A stretch of DNA of 64,000 bases, taken from contig CP079215.1 in the NCBI GenBank assembly GCA_019316985.1, forward strand, positions 1,798,001 to 1,862,000, written 5' to 3'. Both the position numbers and the translations under genes were made by a program. Positions 1-9,625 of this stretch are shown here, one piece after another. Source of the stretch: Paraniabella defluvii (GTDB taxonomy: Bacteria; Bacteroidota; Bacteroidia; Chitinophagales; Chitinophagaceae). A model generated the notes under the pieces. The model worked only from the letters and a program-made list of their open reading frames with translations. It was not told the origin of the DNA and ran no database searches. How positions within the stretch are numbered: the first letter of the stretch is position 1; each line of letters starts with the position of its first letter.

Positions 1-76
1 CGGCCGGAAACATTTCCTGGTTCGTTCTCTCATTACCTGGATGGCCTGCTCCTGGTATCAAACATACCGTTTATGT

Positions 77-1044
77 TTACGAGGTTGTCGGCGTTTTGTG
101 GTATTGCTTGGTCATCAGGTAAATAAACACGTGCAGGTAATGAATGCCATCAAAAACAATCGCTTTCCGCTGGGCAAATTCATCTTTACGTTTCCAGAAC
201 TCACCCGGCATTTCGGTATAATGCATACCCGGGCGTAAATGGTGGATGATATGATACCCATCGTTCCAACACACATGATTGTATTTTGTGTTGATGCAAT
301 TGATTGAATTGGTATAAATATTATCGGGGTTAGACCGGTCGATAAACGAATGTTGTGTCCAGTTACCCAGCATCATCACAAAGCGGGCAAATACCAAAGG
401 AACTACAAATACCACAAGGGTAGCTTTGAGGTTTACAAAGCACATTGCTATACAGAAAAGAATATATAACCATTCACCCAGGGTAAAATTGGTGTACAGC
501 TTCTTTCTTTTTCTTTGATACAGATATTCAAAAGTTTCTTTGAAGCCCAGGAAAATAAAGTTAAAAAAATAGGCCAGGAAGCTCCTGAAGCTATCCCTCT
601 GGTAATACATAGTACTACTGGAGTCCTCTTCCGTATTATTTTCCACGTGGTGCATACCCAGGTGGTGACTAAAATATCCTTCGGGAGCATGACCGAACAA
701 CGGGCAGATAAGCCAGGTAATATAAGAATGGAATTTACTTTGATAGGCCGATTTAAAAGTTTTTCTGTGACAAAGGCAATGGAACATGAGCCCAAAGCGT
801 CCTTTAAAATAAAACTGCGCAATATAGAAATACACAATTGCCACTAACCACCAGACCCAGCCGGTAAAAACATTAGTGAAGAGTAAAATAGCCAGCGGAA
901 CAACAGTTAAATGAATAAGACTCAGTAAATGGATAAAAGGAAGGTCCGTTTATCGTTCATGAATCTTAACCAGAGCCGATCGTAAGCATTGGGTTGATAA
1001 CTGGTATTATACACCGGATCCGTAAGATTTTCTAAAGACTTCAT
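77..1044 (-). CDS. Fatty acid desaturase family protein (one frameshift)
   Basis: Integral-membrane di-iron desaturase that would introduce a double bond into membrane acyl chains. The sequence shows the histidine clusters of the family: GHAPEGYFSHHLGMHH in the first half, WTQHSF in the middle and HIIHHLRPGMH near the C terminus, separated by hydrophobic spans. The start is the ATG at 1044 (MKSLENLTDP...), preceded by TTATAAT. Frame breaks near 925 (the first frame hits TGA after SIY and the other resumes as HLLSLIHLT), so the intact part alone starts at 844. About 320 residues when joined, normal for the family. The substrate and the position of the double bond cannot be read from the sequence. 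It lies alone, divergent from the stress cluster that follows. Confidence 0.82.
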
Positions 1045-1197
1045 TATAATAATTTAACGAGGAAAATGCAATGCCGAAAGTTGTTGGCTACAGTGTAATG
1101 TACAGCTAAATATCGGTACTTAAAAAGTATATATGTTAAAAAAACTTTTATTAATTTTCATCAATAAAATAAACAACGCTATCTGGTTTTATATGCG

Positions 1198-1205
1198 TAC
1201 CTTTG
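1198..1205 (+). promoter_or_regulatory. Candidate -7 box TACCTTTG for the RRM gene
   Basis: TACCTTTG matches the Bacteroidota -7 consensus TAnnTTTG. The -33 region is weak (no clean TTTG about 20 nt upstream). It would give a leader of about 100 nt before the ATG at 1315. The same octamer precedes mqnC at 62716. Confidence 0.5.
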
Positions 1206-1230
1206 TAGGGTTAATTTGAGTTACTGCTCG

Positions 1231-1267
1231 TTGTAAACACCTAGTGTTCCTACCTTCTGTTTTACAA
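1231..1267 (+). promoter_or_regulatory. Alternative hairpins in the RRM gene leader
   Basis: TTGTAAA (1231-1237) can pair with TTTACAA (1261-1267), enclosing AACAC (1236-1240) and GTGTT (1244-1248), which form a competing small hairpin sharing two bases with the first. Both lie in the presumed untranslated leader of the RNA-binding protein gene. A temperature- or protein-responsive leader is an inference. Confidence 0.3.
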
Positions 1268-1314
1268 GTTTGCCATTTCCTCGAATCTTTTTTACATTAA
1301 TTAAAATTTTACAA

Positions 1315-1590
1315 ATGAACATTTACGTGTCCAATCTTGGGTACAGCTTTAGCACCGAAGACCTTACCGAATTATTTTCATCTTATGGCGCAGTTGATTC
1401 AGCAAGAATTATTACTGATAAATTTACCAGGCAAAGCCGTGGCTTTGGTTTTGTTGAAATTGCCGACGAAGATGCTGCTTTAAAGGCAATTAAAGACCTG
1501 AATGGTACCATGCAGGACGGCCGTTCTATTAAGGTAACAGAAGCACGCCCGAAAGAAGAAAAAACAGGTTATTCAAACAACCGCTGGTAA
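1315..1590 (+). CDS. RNA-binding protein with one RRM domain
   Basis: Single-domain RNA-recognition-motif protein of 91 residues, cytoplasmic, likely an RNA chaperone. RNP2 is seen as IYVSNL at residues 2-7 and RNP1 as SRGFGFVEI around residues 40-48, with the usual beta-alpha-beta-beta-alpha-beta spacing; a short charged tail (RPKEEKTGYSNNRW) follows. The ATG at 1315 is chosen because the motif begins directly after it; the in-frame upstream extension to 1270 is not conserved-looking. Intact. Small RRM proteins of this type are often cold-induced in Bacteroidota and cyanobacteria. Here the gene has a long leader and is followed by a small conserved gene and a cold-shock-domain gene on the same strand. 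Confidence 0.92.
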   Translation: MNIYVSNLGYSFSTEDLTELFSSYGAVDSARIITDKFTRQSRGFGFVEIADEDAALKAIKDLNGTMQDGRSIKVTEARPKEEKTGYSNNRW

Positions 1591-1627
1591 AAATTGCCGG
1601 TTATGGCAAAACTAAAATAAATTACAT

Positions 1628-1884
1628 ATGGATAATATTTCTATAGAGAAGTTCCTGGAAACAAAAACCAACTCCAGGGTTGCCAACGTACATTTTAAGG
1701 ACAGGTCTACCGTAACCGGCCTTTTGTTAATCTTCGTGATTATGATGAACTAAAAGCCAAAAACTTTTGGCGGGTTGTAAATGTTAAACATATAAAGCAG
1801 TGGGAACAAACAGGGGATGTAGAGTTATCCCGCCTGTTTAACGGAGCTTCTTTTACAAAGCTCACCCCATCGGGCAAATATTAA
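1628..1884 (+). CDS. Small conserved hypothetical protein (one frameshift)
   Basis: About 85 residues when joined across a one-base deletion near 1720: MDNISIEKFLETKTNSR in the first frame, then RDYDELKAKNFWRVVNVK and a C terminus LFNGASFTKLTPSGKY. No signal peptide or membrane segment; soluble and basic. It starts 37 nt after the RRM gene and lies 49 nt before the cold-shock-domain gene, so it is probably co-transcribed with them. I do not recognise a named domain. The cold-stress role is by position only. Confidence 0.6.
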
Positions 1885-1933
1885 GTAACTATATTTTTAA
1901 TCATTTTTTATTTAAACAATCTAAAACATTTTA

Positions 1934-2371
1934 ATGGGAGAAACCTGGAATAAAAGGGAAAGAGAACAAAAAGAAAAATGCTAAAAAGCAGAAAGACGAA
2001 AGGAAGCAGGAACGAAAAGAGAATGCTTCAAAGGGAAAAAGCCTTGATGAAATGATGGCTTATGTAGATGAATTCGGGAATTTATCGGACCGCCTCCACC
2101 AAAAGATAAACGCCCATCGTCACAACCTATACCGCCTACAGTTGCCAACAGCAGGGAGCTGAACGAAGAGGTTAGCGCACAGCGAAATGGTATCGTTACA
2201 TTTTTTGATAGCAGTAAAGGGTATGGTTTTATAAAAGACAACCGTACACAGGAAAGCATCTTTGTGCATATTAACGCTTCACTTGTAGAATTACAGCAAA
2301 ACCTGAAAGTAGTTTTTGAAGTACAACAAGGCCCTAAAGGTTTGGTGGCTGTTAATGTAGCGGCTGCCTAG
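1934..2371 (+). CDS. Cold-shock-domain protein with basic N-terminal extension (two frameshifts)
   Basis: Nucleic-acid-binding cold-shock protein, cytoplasmic, about 146 residues. The C-terminal 65 residues are a CSD with RNP1-like KGYGFIKD and RNP2-like SIFVHINAS. The N-terminal half is a Lys/Glu/Arg-rich helix followed by GKSLDEMMAYVDEFGNL and a proline-rich linker, an architecture usual for Bacteroidota CSD proteins. Two indels that cancel each other break it: an extra A in the run at 1974-1978 and a missing C near 2090. ATG at 1934. A strong hairpin terminator follows at 2403. Third gene of the presumed cold-shock transcription unit. Confidence 0.85.
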
Positions 2372-2402
2372 CAATATTGCATTATAAAAGGCTTATAAAT
2401 AA

Positions 2403-2432
2403 AAAGGCTGCAACTCTACCGTTGCAACCTTT
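2403..2432. terminator. Bidirectional hairpin terminator
   Basis: AAAGGcTGCAAC (2403-2414) pairs with GTTGCAaCCTTT (2421-2432) around a 6-nt loop, 11 of 12 positions paired. It lies between the convergent cold-shock-domain and DUF892 genes, so it can serve both. Confidence 0.75.
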
Positions 2433-2455
2433 GCTTTGTTATGGAATAACTCAAA

Positions 2456-3073
2456 TTATTCCATAGCATCCATATTAATTCCACCCTTAGCTAACTCTGT
2501 CAATAAAGTATCGCAATTCTTCTCCTGCTCCAATATAGTGAGTAAATGATCCAAAGCTGTGTTTTCACCTAATGCCTTGGCATAAGTAGCTAATGTGCCA
2601 TAAGTTGCAATTTCATAATGCTCTACCTTTTGAGCAGCTCAATAATACCCGCATCACGTACGGGCCCGGGCGAGGTTTCTTTTATGATACTGTCTGCCTC
2701 TTCTACCAATCCCTGCATGGCATCACATTTTTCAGTCTGCGGCCGTTTTCCAATTGATTCAAAAACCGCTTCCACCATGGTTACATGGCCGCGCGTTTCT
2801 TCCAGGTGAGTAGCAATAGCATTTTGTAAATCCGGAGATGTTGCATTTTTTTGCATTTTCGGAAGCGCCTTTGTCAACGCTTTTTCGGCCCAGTATATAT
2901 CTTTCAGGCCATGCTCAAACAACTCTTTTAATTCCGTAGCTGCATCTTTTTTAGGTGCCGTTTTTTTGCCGGTGCCCCGCCTGCCGGACGGGCGGGTTTC
3001 TTAGCTGCCGTTTTTTTGCGGGAGATTTTTTGGCAGCTGCTTTTTTAGGTGCTGCCTGTTTTGCTTTTGCCAT
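2456..3073 (-). CDS. Ferritin-like DUF892 (YciE/YciF-type) protein (two frameshifts)
   Basis: Ferritin-like helical bundle protein of about 205 residues, soluble. The DUF892 core is plain: LKELFEHGLKDIYWAEKAL, then HLEETRGHV, and after a frameshift near 2640 QKVEHYEIATYGTL and LEQEKNCDTLL; the Glu/His pairs EETRGH and EHYE are the expected metal ligands. The N terminus is an Ala/Lys/Pro-rich tail resembling histone H1 (MAKAKQAAPKKAAAKK), broken in an A run near 3013 and carrying a GC-rich palindrome at 2976-2996. The family is induced by osmotic or general stress. ATG at 3073. Same strand as the 73-residue protein and the DUF2383 protein upstream. Confidence 0.85.
2976..2996. repeat. REP-like GC palindrome inside the DUF892 coding tail
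   Basis: CCCGCCTG and TGGGCGGG-like arms (2976-2983 and 2989-2996, one G:T pair) around CCGGA. It encodes part of the PARPAGGA linker. A related palindrome is at 32883-32902 between genes. Confidence 0.45.
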
Positions 3074-3166
3074 AATAATAATATTTAAAGATTAATGGGT
3101 TAGAAAATTTTTAGTAGTTATGAAGTGTATCATTGGTATGGAAAACATTTTTACTGAATTGCCTTT

Positions 3167-3388
3167 TTAAAAAGCACCTACGGGATATACTTCCAGCTCA
3201 TCGTGTAATTTGTCTGTAACAATACGCGTACGTCTTCCATCAATAACTTCTTCATGCCACTGCCATTCGGCAAGATTAATAGATGTATTGATATTGGTAA
3301 GATAAGCTATGGAACTTCCTGTAAATAAAACCGGGATAATGGGACCGTTATCCTGGTCGCTATTAGTATTATTATGAAAAATGCGCAT
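3167..3388 (-). CDS. Small hypothetical protein, 73 residues
   Basis: Intact small soluble protein without signal peptide. It has a Gly-Pro-Ile-Ile-Pro-Val-Leu-Phe stretch, then INLAEWQWHEEVIDGRRTR and an acidic C terminus ending VGAF. I do not recognise the family. It sits between the DUF892 and DUF2383 ferritin-like genes on the same strand, with about 80-90 nt either side, so a shared stress regulon is likely but unproven. Confidence 0.6.
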   Translation of the reverse strand: MRIFHNNTNSDQDNGPIIPVLFTGSSIAYLTNINTSINLAEWQWHEEVIDGRRTRIVTDKLHDELEVYPVGAF

Positions 3389-3469
3389 GGTAAAAGGTTG
3401 AGTTGTTAAAGGGGTGAGAGAAAAGGCGACAGATTTTCTTTCCGCCGCCCTTATTTATATGGAGTTTGC

Positions 3470-3927
3470 CTAATGTACGACTGCATCGCGCAGGCTCCTG
3501 ATTTGGTCATGAGACGCCTTAAGCGCTGATTTTTGGCGGCGGATCAACTCTTTGGTACGCGGCATTACCTCTTCATCATCTAAAGCCATCTGATATGCCT
3601 TTTGTGCAGCATCTTCACCTGCTTCGCAGTTATTTAAAACTGTTTCCCTGTCGCCACCCGTAAATACCGCTTTCACATCCATCCATGCACGGTACAACTT
3701 TCCCATATTGGTAGTACCATCTGCGGGCGATCCCCATACTCAATTACCAGGTCCTCGAGTTCTTTTTTATAGGCAGTACTTTCGCTGATCATATTATTAA
3801 ACAATGACTTCAGATCTGCATCCTGCCCATCCTTCAATTCATCAATTCCTTTTTGATACCCAACGATGCGATCATTATTAATTTGAATAAGATCATTTAA
3901 CGCATCAATGCAAGCTTTGTGTTCCAT
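3470..3927 (-). CDS. PA2169-type four-helix-bundle protein, DUF2383 (one frameshift)
   Basis: About 152 residues, soluble, predicted four-helix bundle of the ferritin-like superfamily; function unknown. Recognisable parts are ALNDLIQINNDRIVGYQKG near the N terminus, KSLFNNMISESTAYKKEL and, after the break, LYRAWMDVKAVFTGGDR and LNNCEAGEDAAQKAY, which follow the DUF2383 pattern. The frame breaks near 3733 where a run of G is one base short (EYG-GSPADGTTNMGK). ATG at 3927. First gene of the minus-strand stress group with the 73-residue protein and DUF892. Confidence 0.82.
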
Positions 3928-4272
3928 TTTTATTCGCTTTAGAGGTTAATTAATTTTAATAGGTTACTACACAGTCGATAATTCAATTAGTGTACCAAAA
4001 TATCAGGGAACCGAAAAGCTGTAATACAGTACAGGCAAGCGTTTTAACAAAAAAGATGTAGAATAATTTCTACGTTTTAAGAAAGGCAAATAGGCTTGTT
4101 AGTTATATTTACTAATAATGCTGCATTTCAACCATTTTATAAAAATTGTTGTCTTTTAAAACCGTGTAAATAATACCACACCCATATTTCATAAAAAAGA
4201 AATCTGGTATAAATTTTTCTTAACATTTTTTTAATCTGCAACGCCGCGCATTCTTTTTACTAACAATTAGCA
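3928..4272. other. 345-nt divergent intergenic region, no gene seen
   Basis: AT-rich spacer between divergent genes (DUF2383 minus, HD protein plus). It must hold promoters for both, but I found no clean TAnnTTTG on either strand and no open frame of interest. Confidence 0.5.
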
Positions 4273-4839
4273 GTGGAGGACTTATTAAACGATATTATTG
4301 CTTTTACAGATAAAGCTCATGGTAAACAAACCAGAAAATATACACCTGAGCGGTATATTGTACATCCTGTAAGAGTATTGAACCTATGCCGTGATTATAG
4401 TAGTGACCTGCCTGTTTTGGCTGCAGCCATACTACACGATGTACTGGAAGATACTACTACAACAGAGGCAGACATTCATAATTTCCTGCTAACACTAATG
4501 CCATTGCACGCTGTAAACAAAACCCTGCAACTGGTAGAAGAACTTACAGATATATACACCCGCGAACATTACCCGCAATGGAACCGTAGTAAGCGTAGAA
4601 GTATGGAAGCTGAACGGCTGGCCAGGATTAGCGGTGAGGCGCAAACTATTAAGTATGCCGATATACTGGATAATAGCCGGGAAATTATTCCACATGATCC
4701 TGATTTTGCCTTCCGCTTTTTGAAAGAATGCAGGAATATATTATTACTAATGCAGAAGGGAGATCCGACGCTAAGAAAAAAAGCATTTGAGGTAGTGAAC
4801 AACGGACTGCAGGAGCTCGATACACGAAAGAGGAAATGA
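4273..4839 (+). CDS. HD-domain phosphohydrolase (SpoT/MESH1-like HD family)
   Basis: Intact protein of 188 residues with a metal-dependent HD domain: HPVRVLNL near residue 31, ILHDVLEDT around residues 54-62 and the downstream KYADILDN aspartate. The HDxxED arrangement is that of the hydrolase half of RelA/SpoT proteins and of small alarmone hydrolases. No synthetase, TGS or ACT domain is present. The start is the GTG at 4273; there is no ATG near. Substrate could be (p)ppGpp or another nucleotide; the sequence alone does not settle this. It is convergent with the propeller gene, 8 nt away. Confidence 0.8.
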   Translation: MEDLLNDIIAFTDKAHGKQTRKYTPERYIVHPVRVLNLCRDYSSDLPVLAAAILHDVLEDTTTTEADIHNFLLTLMPLHAVNKTLQLVEELTDIYTREHYPQWNRSKRRSMEAERLARISGEAQTIKYADILDNSREIIPHDPDFAFRFLKECRNILLLMQKGDPTLRKKAFEVVNNGLQELDTRKRK

Positions 4840-4847
4840 CAATATTA

Positions 4848-5663
4848 TTAAAGGCCGTTTAGTTTATATATTTCCAGCCCCTCTTTTCCCAATGCGTATA
4901 GTTTGCCCTCTTTAAATAAAACCTGGCGATACTCGCCCAAATTTTCAGGCAACGCCCATTCATCGTACTTAAACGTAGCTGTATGGTACCGGTAAAACTT
5001 CCCGTTAGCTACCCCGGTAATATATTGATCGGCGATACGCAGGTTACTCCAGCGGGTAATATCTATCCTGTTTTTATAGGCACCATAATAATCAAACACA
5101 AAAATGCCCTGTAGTGAATCGTAGAGATAAACCAACCGGTTTTGGTCAAAAACCTTTACCGGTGCGAGAGCCTTATCAAATACCTGCCTGAAATCAGCCG
5201 TTTTGAAGATTACTTTCCCCTCATCGTCGAGTTTCTTCAACACATTGTCCATATCATCGTACATCCAGATCTTTCCATCGTAAGAAAGTCCGACTGCAGT
5301 GGCATTAAAAATATTCTGCCGGCGCAGGTCAATGGTATTTTTAAGGTTCAACATGCCGTCTAGTATGGCTATGGTTGAAAAGCCTTTATAATACAACAAA
5401 ATCTTAACCGGGTTGGAAACATCAACCAGGCTGGCTTCTCCGAATTTTTTTATATCGTTAAATACAGAAACCGAATCTCCGTTGGAATTAAGTTTCTTGA
5501 GCTGGTTGGTGGTGCTGAGCAGGTATATATTATCTAAATTGTCTACAGAAAATGAAACATAGCTGCCTGGTATCGCTCTCAGTTTTTGCCCCGGCAATGC
5601 GGGCTGGCCCGTAGCCGACAGGCTAACCGCCCAAAAAAAAATTATGGTTATTAAACGCTTCAA
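4848..5663 (-). CDS. Secreted protein with beta-propeller-like repeats
   Basis: Intact, 271 residues. A signal peptide (MKRLITIIFFWAVSLSATGQ) is followed by repeated blades of the type LDNIYLLSTTNQLKKLNSNG, DGKIWMYDDMDNVLKKLDDEG and LVYLYDSLQGIFVFDYYG, i.e. hydrophobic strand, Asp/Gly turn, strand. Periplasmic or surface location. No catalytic motif was recognised. Its ATG overlaps the stop of the LpxH-type gene by 4 nt (ATGA type), so the two are translationally coupled; propeller proteins of this kind often neighbour lpxH in Bacteroidota, but the role is unknown. Confidence 0.7.
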   Translation of the reverse strand: MKRLITIIFFWAVSLSATGQPALPGQKLRAIPGSYVSFSVDNLDNIYLLSTTNQLKKLNSNGDSVSVFNDIKKFGEASLVDVSNPVKILLYYKGFSTIAILDGMLNLKNTIDLRRQNIFNATAVGLSYDGKIWMYDDMDNVLKKLDDEGKVIFKTADFRQVFDKALAPVKVFDQNRLVYLYDSLQGIFVFDYYGAYKNRIDITRWSNLRIADQYITGVANGKFYRYHTATFKYDEWALPENLGEYRQVLFKEGKLYALGKEGLEIYKLNGL

Positions 5664-6438
5664 TAATTGCGAACGATTTTATGATCATTATGCTGATAAG
5701 ATAATAGCTGTATATCATTCCCGTCGAATACTGCATAGGTATAAAAGCTGATCCAATCGCCCAGGTTGATATAACGGCTGTTTGAAGTAAGACGAAAATC
5801 AATCGGTAAATGTCTATGCCCGAAAACAAAAAAATCGAAATGCTTTTCGCGCAATTTTTCTTTGCAGTACTGTACGAGCCACTCTTTGTCTTCTCCCAAA
5901 AATATTTCTTCAGAACTACCGGTTTTAGCCCGGCTTCTACGGCTCATATAGTTTGCCACGCCCATGCCCAGCTGCGGCGGTAAAATACCAAAAGCCCATT
6001 GGCAAACGGGATTCCTGAATACTTTTTTAATCTTTTGTATCCTTTGTCGCCAGGTCCCAGCCCGTCGCCATGACCAACCAGAAACTGTCTGCCATCCCGG
6101 TTAAATTCTTTAGGCTCAAAATATACGGGCATGTTCAGCTCCTGCTGCAGGTAGCTGGTCATCCACATATCATGATTTCCTACAAAAAAATGCAGTTGTA
6201 TGCCTTTGTCTGAAAGTTGCGCCAGCTTGCCCAGCAGTCTTACATAACCCTTGGGCACTACGTATTTATATTCGTACCAAAAGTCGAACATATCGCCTAC
6301 AATAAAGATCTCTGCCGCCTTATCTTCAATTTCATTTAAAAACTGAACAATCAATTTTTCGCGTACCAGGCTCTCTGCATGCGACGGGGTTCCTAAATGA
6401 AAATCCGACAAAAAGTATATATTTTTCTTCTGTTCCAA
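5660..6438 (-). CDS. lpxH: UDP-2,3-diacylglucosamine diphosphatase, LpxH-type (one frameshift)
   Basis: Calcineurin-fold metallophosphoesterase of about 259 residues that cleaves UDP-2,3-diacylglucosamine to lipid X in lipid A synthesis, at the inner face of the cytoplasmic membrane. Metal-binding motifs are complete: DFHLG (residues 12-16), GDMFDFW, GNHDMW, GHGDG and, after the frameshift, GHRHLP. The frame breaks at about 5945-5970 where FANGLLVFYRR and MGVANYMSRRSR overlap. ATG at 6438. It lies 41 nt after the EamA transporter gene and overlaps the propeller gene, so all three probably form one operon. A homologue with another UDP-sugar substrate cannot be excluded. Confidence 0.82.
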
Positions 6439-6479
6439 TGTAGCCGATATAGTTGGTAAAATTAGGGAGATGTTTTCAT

Positions 6480-7395
6480 TTAAGCCGAACCCGCTATTCC
6501 ATTGGTGTGCCCAGCTTTTTTATCATAGTGGCTGATACCCAGCCCGGCCAGCACCATGGCTAAACCACCTATAGTAAACAAACTGATCTTATCGCCCATT
6601 AAAACCGCAGCGATAATGATACCGAATATGGGGCATAAGAATAGCCAGAGCCCCGCTTTTACGGCATCCTGCTTAATTAGTTTTAGCCATAACAGAACAG
6701 CAACTATAGAAACCGGTAGTGCCAGCCAAAGGGTGCCGGCCCAAAAACCCCGGAAAAGTAGTTGGCGTTTGACTTATAGGTAAACAGCATAAAAGGAAGC
6801 AGGAAAATGCCCCTAAAAGCGTTTGCCAGCCATTAATGGTAAGCAGGTGTAACCCCTCCCACCTGCGGGACGTAAAATAGATGGTACCCAACGCGTAAGA
6901 AAACATACTTGCCATTAATAGCACCAGGCCCCTTGCGGTAACAGATGCATCGGCAAACAAAGGCCATGCTACCACAACAAACCCGCTTATGCAAACGAAT
7001 AAGGCCAGCAAAATGCGCGGGCTGATCGGCTTCTTTAAAACAATCAGCGATAAAAACTGATAAATACAGGGCTGGCCGCTACAGTAAGTGCACCCACACT
7101 GGCGGTAACCTCCTTCATGGCTACCACATACATGCCCAGGTATACAGATATATTAAGTAAACCATAAATGGCCAGTTGCCGCCACTCCCTGCGTTGTGGT
7201 AACTTTTTTTAAAACCGCATGGGAAACAAACAGCATGACGGCTGCTGCAATACCAAACCTGAATACGGCTACTACCAGCGGCTGTGCTTCTTTCAAAGCC
7301 ACTTTAGTAGCTGTTGCTGCCGAAGGCCAGAGAATGGCGAAAATAAACCCGGTGATCAGCCATGACTGCCGGCTCTGTATGTTTTGATTAGTCAT
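6480..7395 (-). CDS. EamA/DMT-family transporter (about three frameshifts)
   Basis: Drug/metabolite-transporter-type permease of about 305 residues with around ten hydrophobic spans, inner membrane. Visible parts: WLITGFIFAILWPSAATATK at the N terminus (first helix, with the usual small-residue pattern), FRFGIAAAVMLFV, LLMASMFSYALGTIYFTSRR, and the C-terminal FGIIIAAVLMGDKISLFTIG typical of the second EamA repeat, ending IAGSA at 6480. Breaks fall near 7160, 7015-7060 and 6680-6750. The ATG at 7395 (MTNQNIQSRQ) is chosen; an in-frame ATG at 7446 is also possible. Substrate unknown. Confidence 0.78.
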
Positions 7396-7529
7396 ACCTA
7401 TTTGCACATTGCCCCGTTGCTTTTTTACCCGGCGGGCTGGTTGCATCTTTACAGGCTGCCGGTAAAACAGCGTTTATTAAAGGAAAAGTGAGCCCCGGGC
7501 AATTAAACAACCTTATTATAAAATTGGCG

Positions 7530-7537
7530 CAAAGGTA
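7530..7537 (-). promoter_or_regulatory. Candidate -7 box for the EamA-lpxH operon
   Basis: Read on the minus strand this is TACCTTTG, a perfect TAnnTTTG. A TTG at 7551-7553 is closer than the usual spacing, so the -33 element is doubtful. Leader about 130 nt to the ATG at 7395, or about 75 nt if the ATG at 7446 is used. Confidence 0.4.
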
Positions 7538-7565
7538 CTGTTTATGCCAGCAAGTTGGGAGGCAC

Positions 7566-9610
7566 TTATTGATCCGCCATGCTTGCATCTCTGACTACTC
7601 CCTCAATCTTGAGGTTATCTATACTAAAAGTACCGCCGGTACTCTCTGCATTAAACCCGTAAAACCTGATGGTAAGCGCCGCAGCAATGTTTGCAAAACC
7701 GGCTCCGGGTTTTACTATACACCCTCCTGCGCGGTAGTGGCGGCATCTGCTATCTGGAAGACATTGGTAGCCGTAACCAACAAATTACTGTTAGCCGGTT
7801 CAATAACCACAGGCAGGTTAGTAGCATATGCATTCAAACCCGAGCGCACCGCTACCTGCCTTATACCGGTTCCCGAACGTTGCAGGGTAAAGGAAATTCT
7901 GGTAAGATCAAACTGTTTACTTCCATCGGGGTAATTGTAAGCTCATAATACTTATTTAAATTTATTACTCCTGTAAAAACATCAGAACCATCTGTGGCGC
8001 CGATGGGCCAGTTATTAAATGAAAACCTGCCGCCAGCAGAAGAATTAGCCCCTACTCCTACCGCAGAAAATGGACTAAAGCTCAAGCCCTCAACAGTTGG
8101 GGGCTGCCAGGGTCTGTTGTACCAGAAGAATTGGTCACACCGTCAAAGTTGTATACCGCGGCAAAATAGCCACCCTTTCCGCCGGTTATATCACTTTGAG
8201 CGCGAAGGGTAATTTGTGTTTCGGGCGAAGCCCCGTTTGCAGGCTGGAATACCGAGACGTAGCCTGTAATGCTGGTTGCGAATGCAGGCATGGTTATAGC
8301 CGAAGTATTGCGAATAAAGGTATTGATCTGCCCTGTGGCGTCAGCCAAAACATAATTGGTACCAATATTACTGGAAGCACCGATCGTAATGGTAACATTG
8401 CTGATGGTTACAAGCATAGATTCCCAGGCTCTGTTGTTAGCTATCATCTCTGCAATGGTTGCAGGCTGGGGGTAATAATACCGGTCCCTGATTTGGTAAC
8501 AGCCGTTATATTGCTTACCTGCAGCCCACCATTAAATATGCTTAATGCAAGTCCTCCTACAGTAACGGTCAATGAATCACCTGTAGCCGCATCCGGGTTG
8601 GCCGTTGTAGTAAAACGTAACTGTATGCCACCTGTAGCATCCTGTAAGCGATAGTTCCCAGCAGCTTCATTCTTCGTATTGGATACAACAACGCCTTTTA
8701 CAAAAACGCCTGCAGGAATAGATGAGTCGCCGGTGGCGTAGGCTTTCAATTCTGCAATCGTTTTTGAACAGGTACAGCTGTTTGACCGTTGCAACGCGTG
8801 CCGGTAAACTGTACATCGGCAGTATCACGTACAAATAGCTGCATCGTGCCATTAAAAATGCTGGGTATACCCGTTAATACCCCGTTACCGTCTGGTACGT
8901 TCAATCCTGCAAAACGGGCATAACTACTGTTTCGCAGTACGATACTTTGCTTGTCGCAGGTGTTGACCGTAAAGTTTACTGCACTAACATTGGTGGAAGG
9001 ATCGGCATAGGTTTTATTGATGTCCGCGTCTCTGAATTCTGCATTATTAATCTTTACCAATGTGCTTAGTAACGGATCATTTATTGTTTTAGTGAAATCT
9101 GCCGGCTTCACCATTTTGGGTGCGACCACGTTATTAAATGATCCCTTAACAATATACTGGTCGAATAATGCCTGAGGTATTCCCTCAAGATTCAGAAAAC
9201 GGCCATCATTCGATCGGGAGGAATCTATTCCAATTTGAATGGTTCCTCCATAATCGCCCAGCATCATTCCTTTAAGTAAAATAAATACCCGGCGTCCAAC
9301 AGGAAATTGCGTATAGACATTATTAGCATCCAGCAAAACCGGTATTCCCCGTCTCGTCCTGAATGATAATTTGCTTGTAAAAGTTGCCCGACCGGTCATC
9401 AGCGATCACTACTCCCGAAATGATCTGTTGATCTTCAATGCGCTGGAAATCGCCAATAGCGGAGTATCGGGCTTTTAGCTGCATAATAGACAATGTTGCA
9501 TCAATCTCCGGATCGGCGTTGGCAGGCGGCACATCAAACTTTCTGTTACAGGCGTTTATTAAAACTATAACCATCAGCGCGATGACCCATTTGTTCTAAA
9601 TTTTTTTCAT
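7566..9610 (-). CDS. DUF5689 surface lipoprotein (about six frameshifts)
   Basis: Large lipoprotein of about 680 residues. A hydrophobic N terminus ends in the lipobox LINAC (Cys about residue 20). Then a DUF5689 OB-like domain (ISGVVIADDRSGNFYKQIII, VFILLKGMMLGDYGG), a second similar unit (VFVKGVVVSNTKNEAAGNYR, RLQDATGGIQLRF, AWESMLVTISNV, YVLADATGQINTFI) and a C-terminal jelly-roll-like domain (FSFNNWPIGATDG, QRSGTGIRQVAVRS, IRFYGFNAESTGGTFSIDNL). Frame changes lie near 9340-9395, 8750-8790, 8445, 8083, 7865 and 7730. The ATG at 9610 reads into an in-frame TAG; the next start is at 9574. Second gene after the TonB receptor, 15 nt away, so probably its surface partner. Confidence 0.8.
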
Positions 9611-9625
9611 AGCAAAGCTTTTATA

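Noticed and set aside
7488-8654. Plus-strand open frames of 148 and 185 codons opposite the DUF5689 gene
   Set aside because: Their translations lack recognisable domains and are rich in Cys/Arg, while the minus strand shows coherent DUF5689 sequence and a lipobox.
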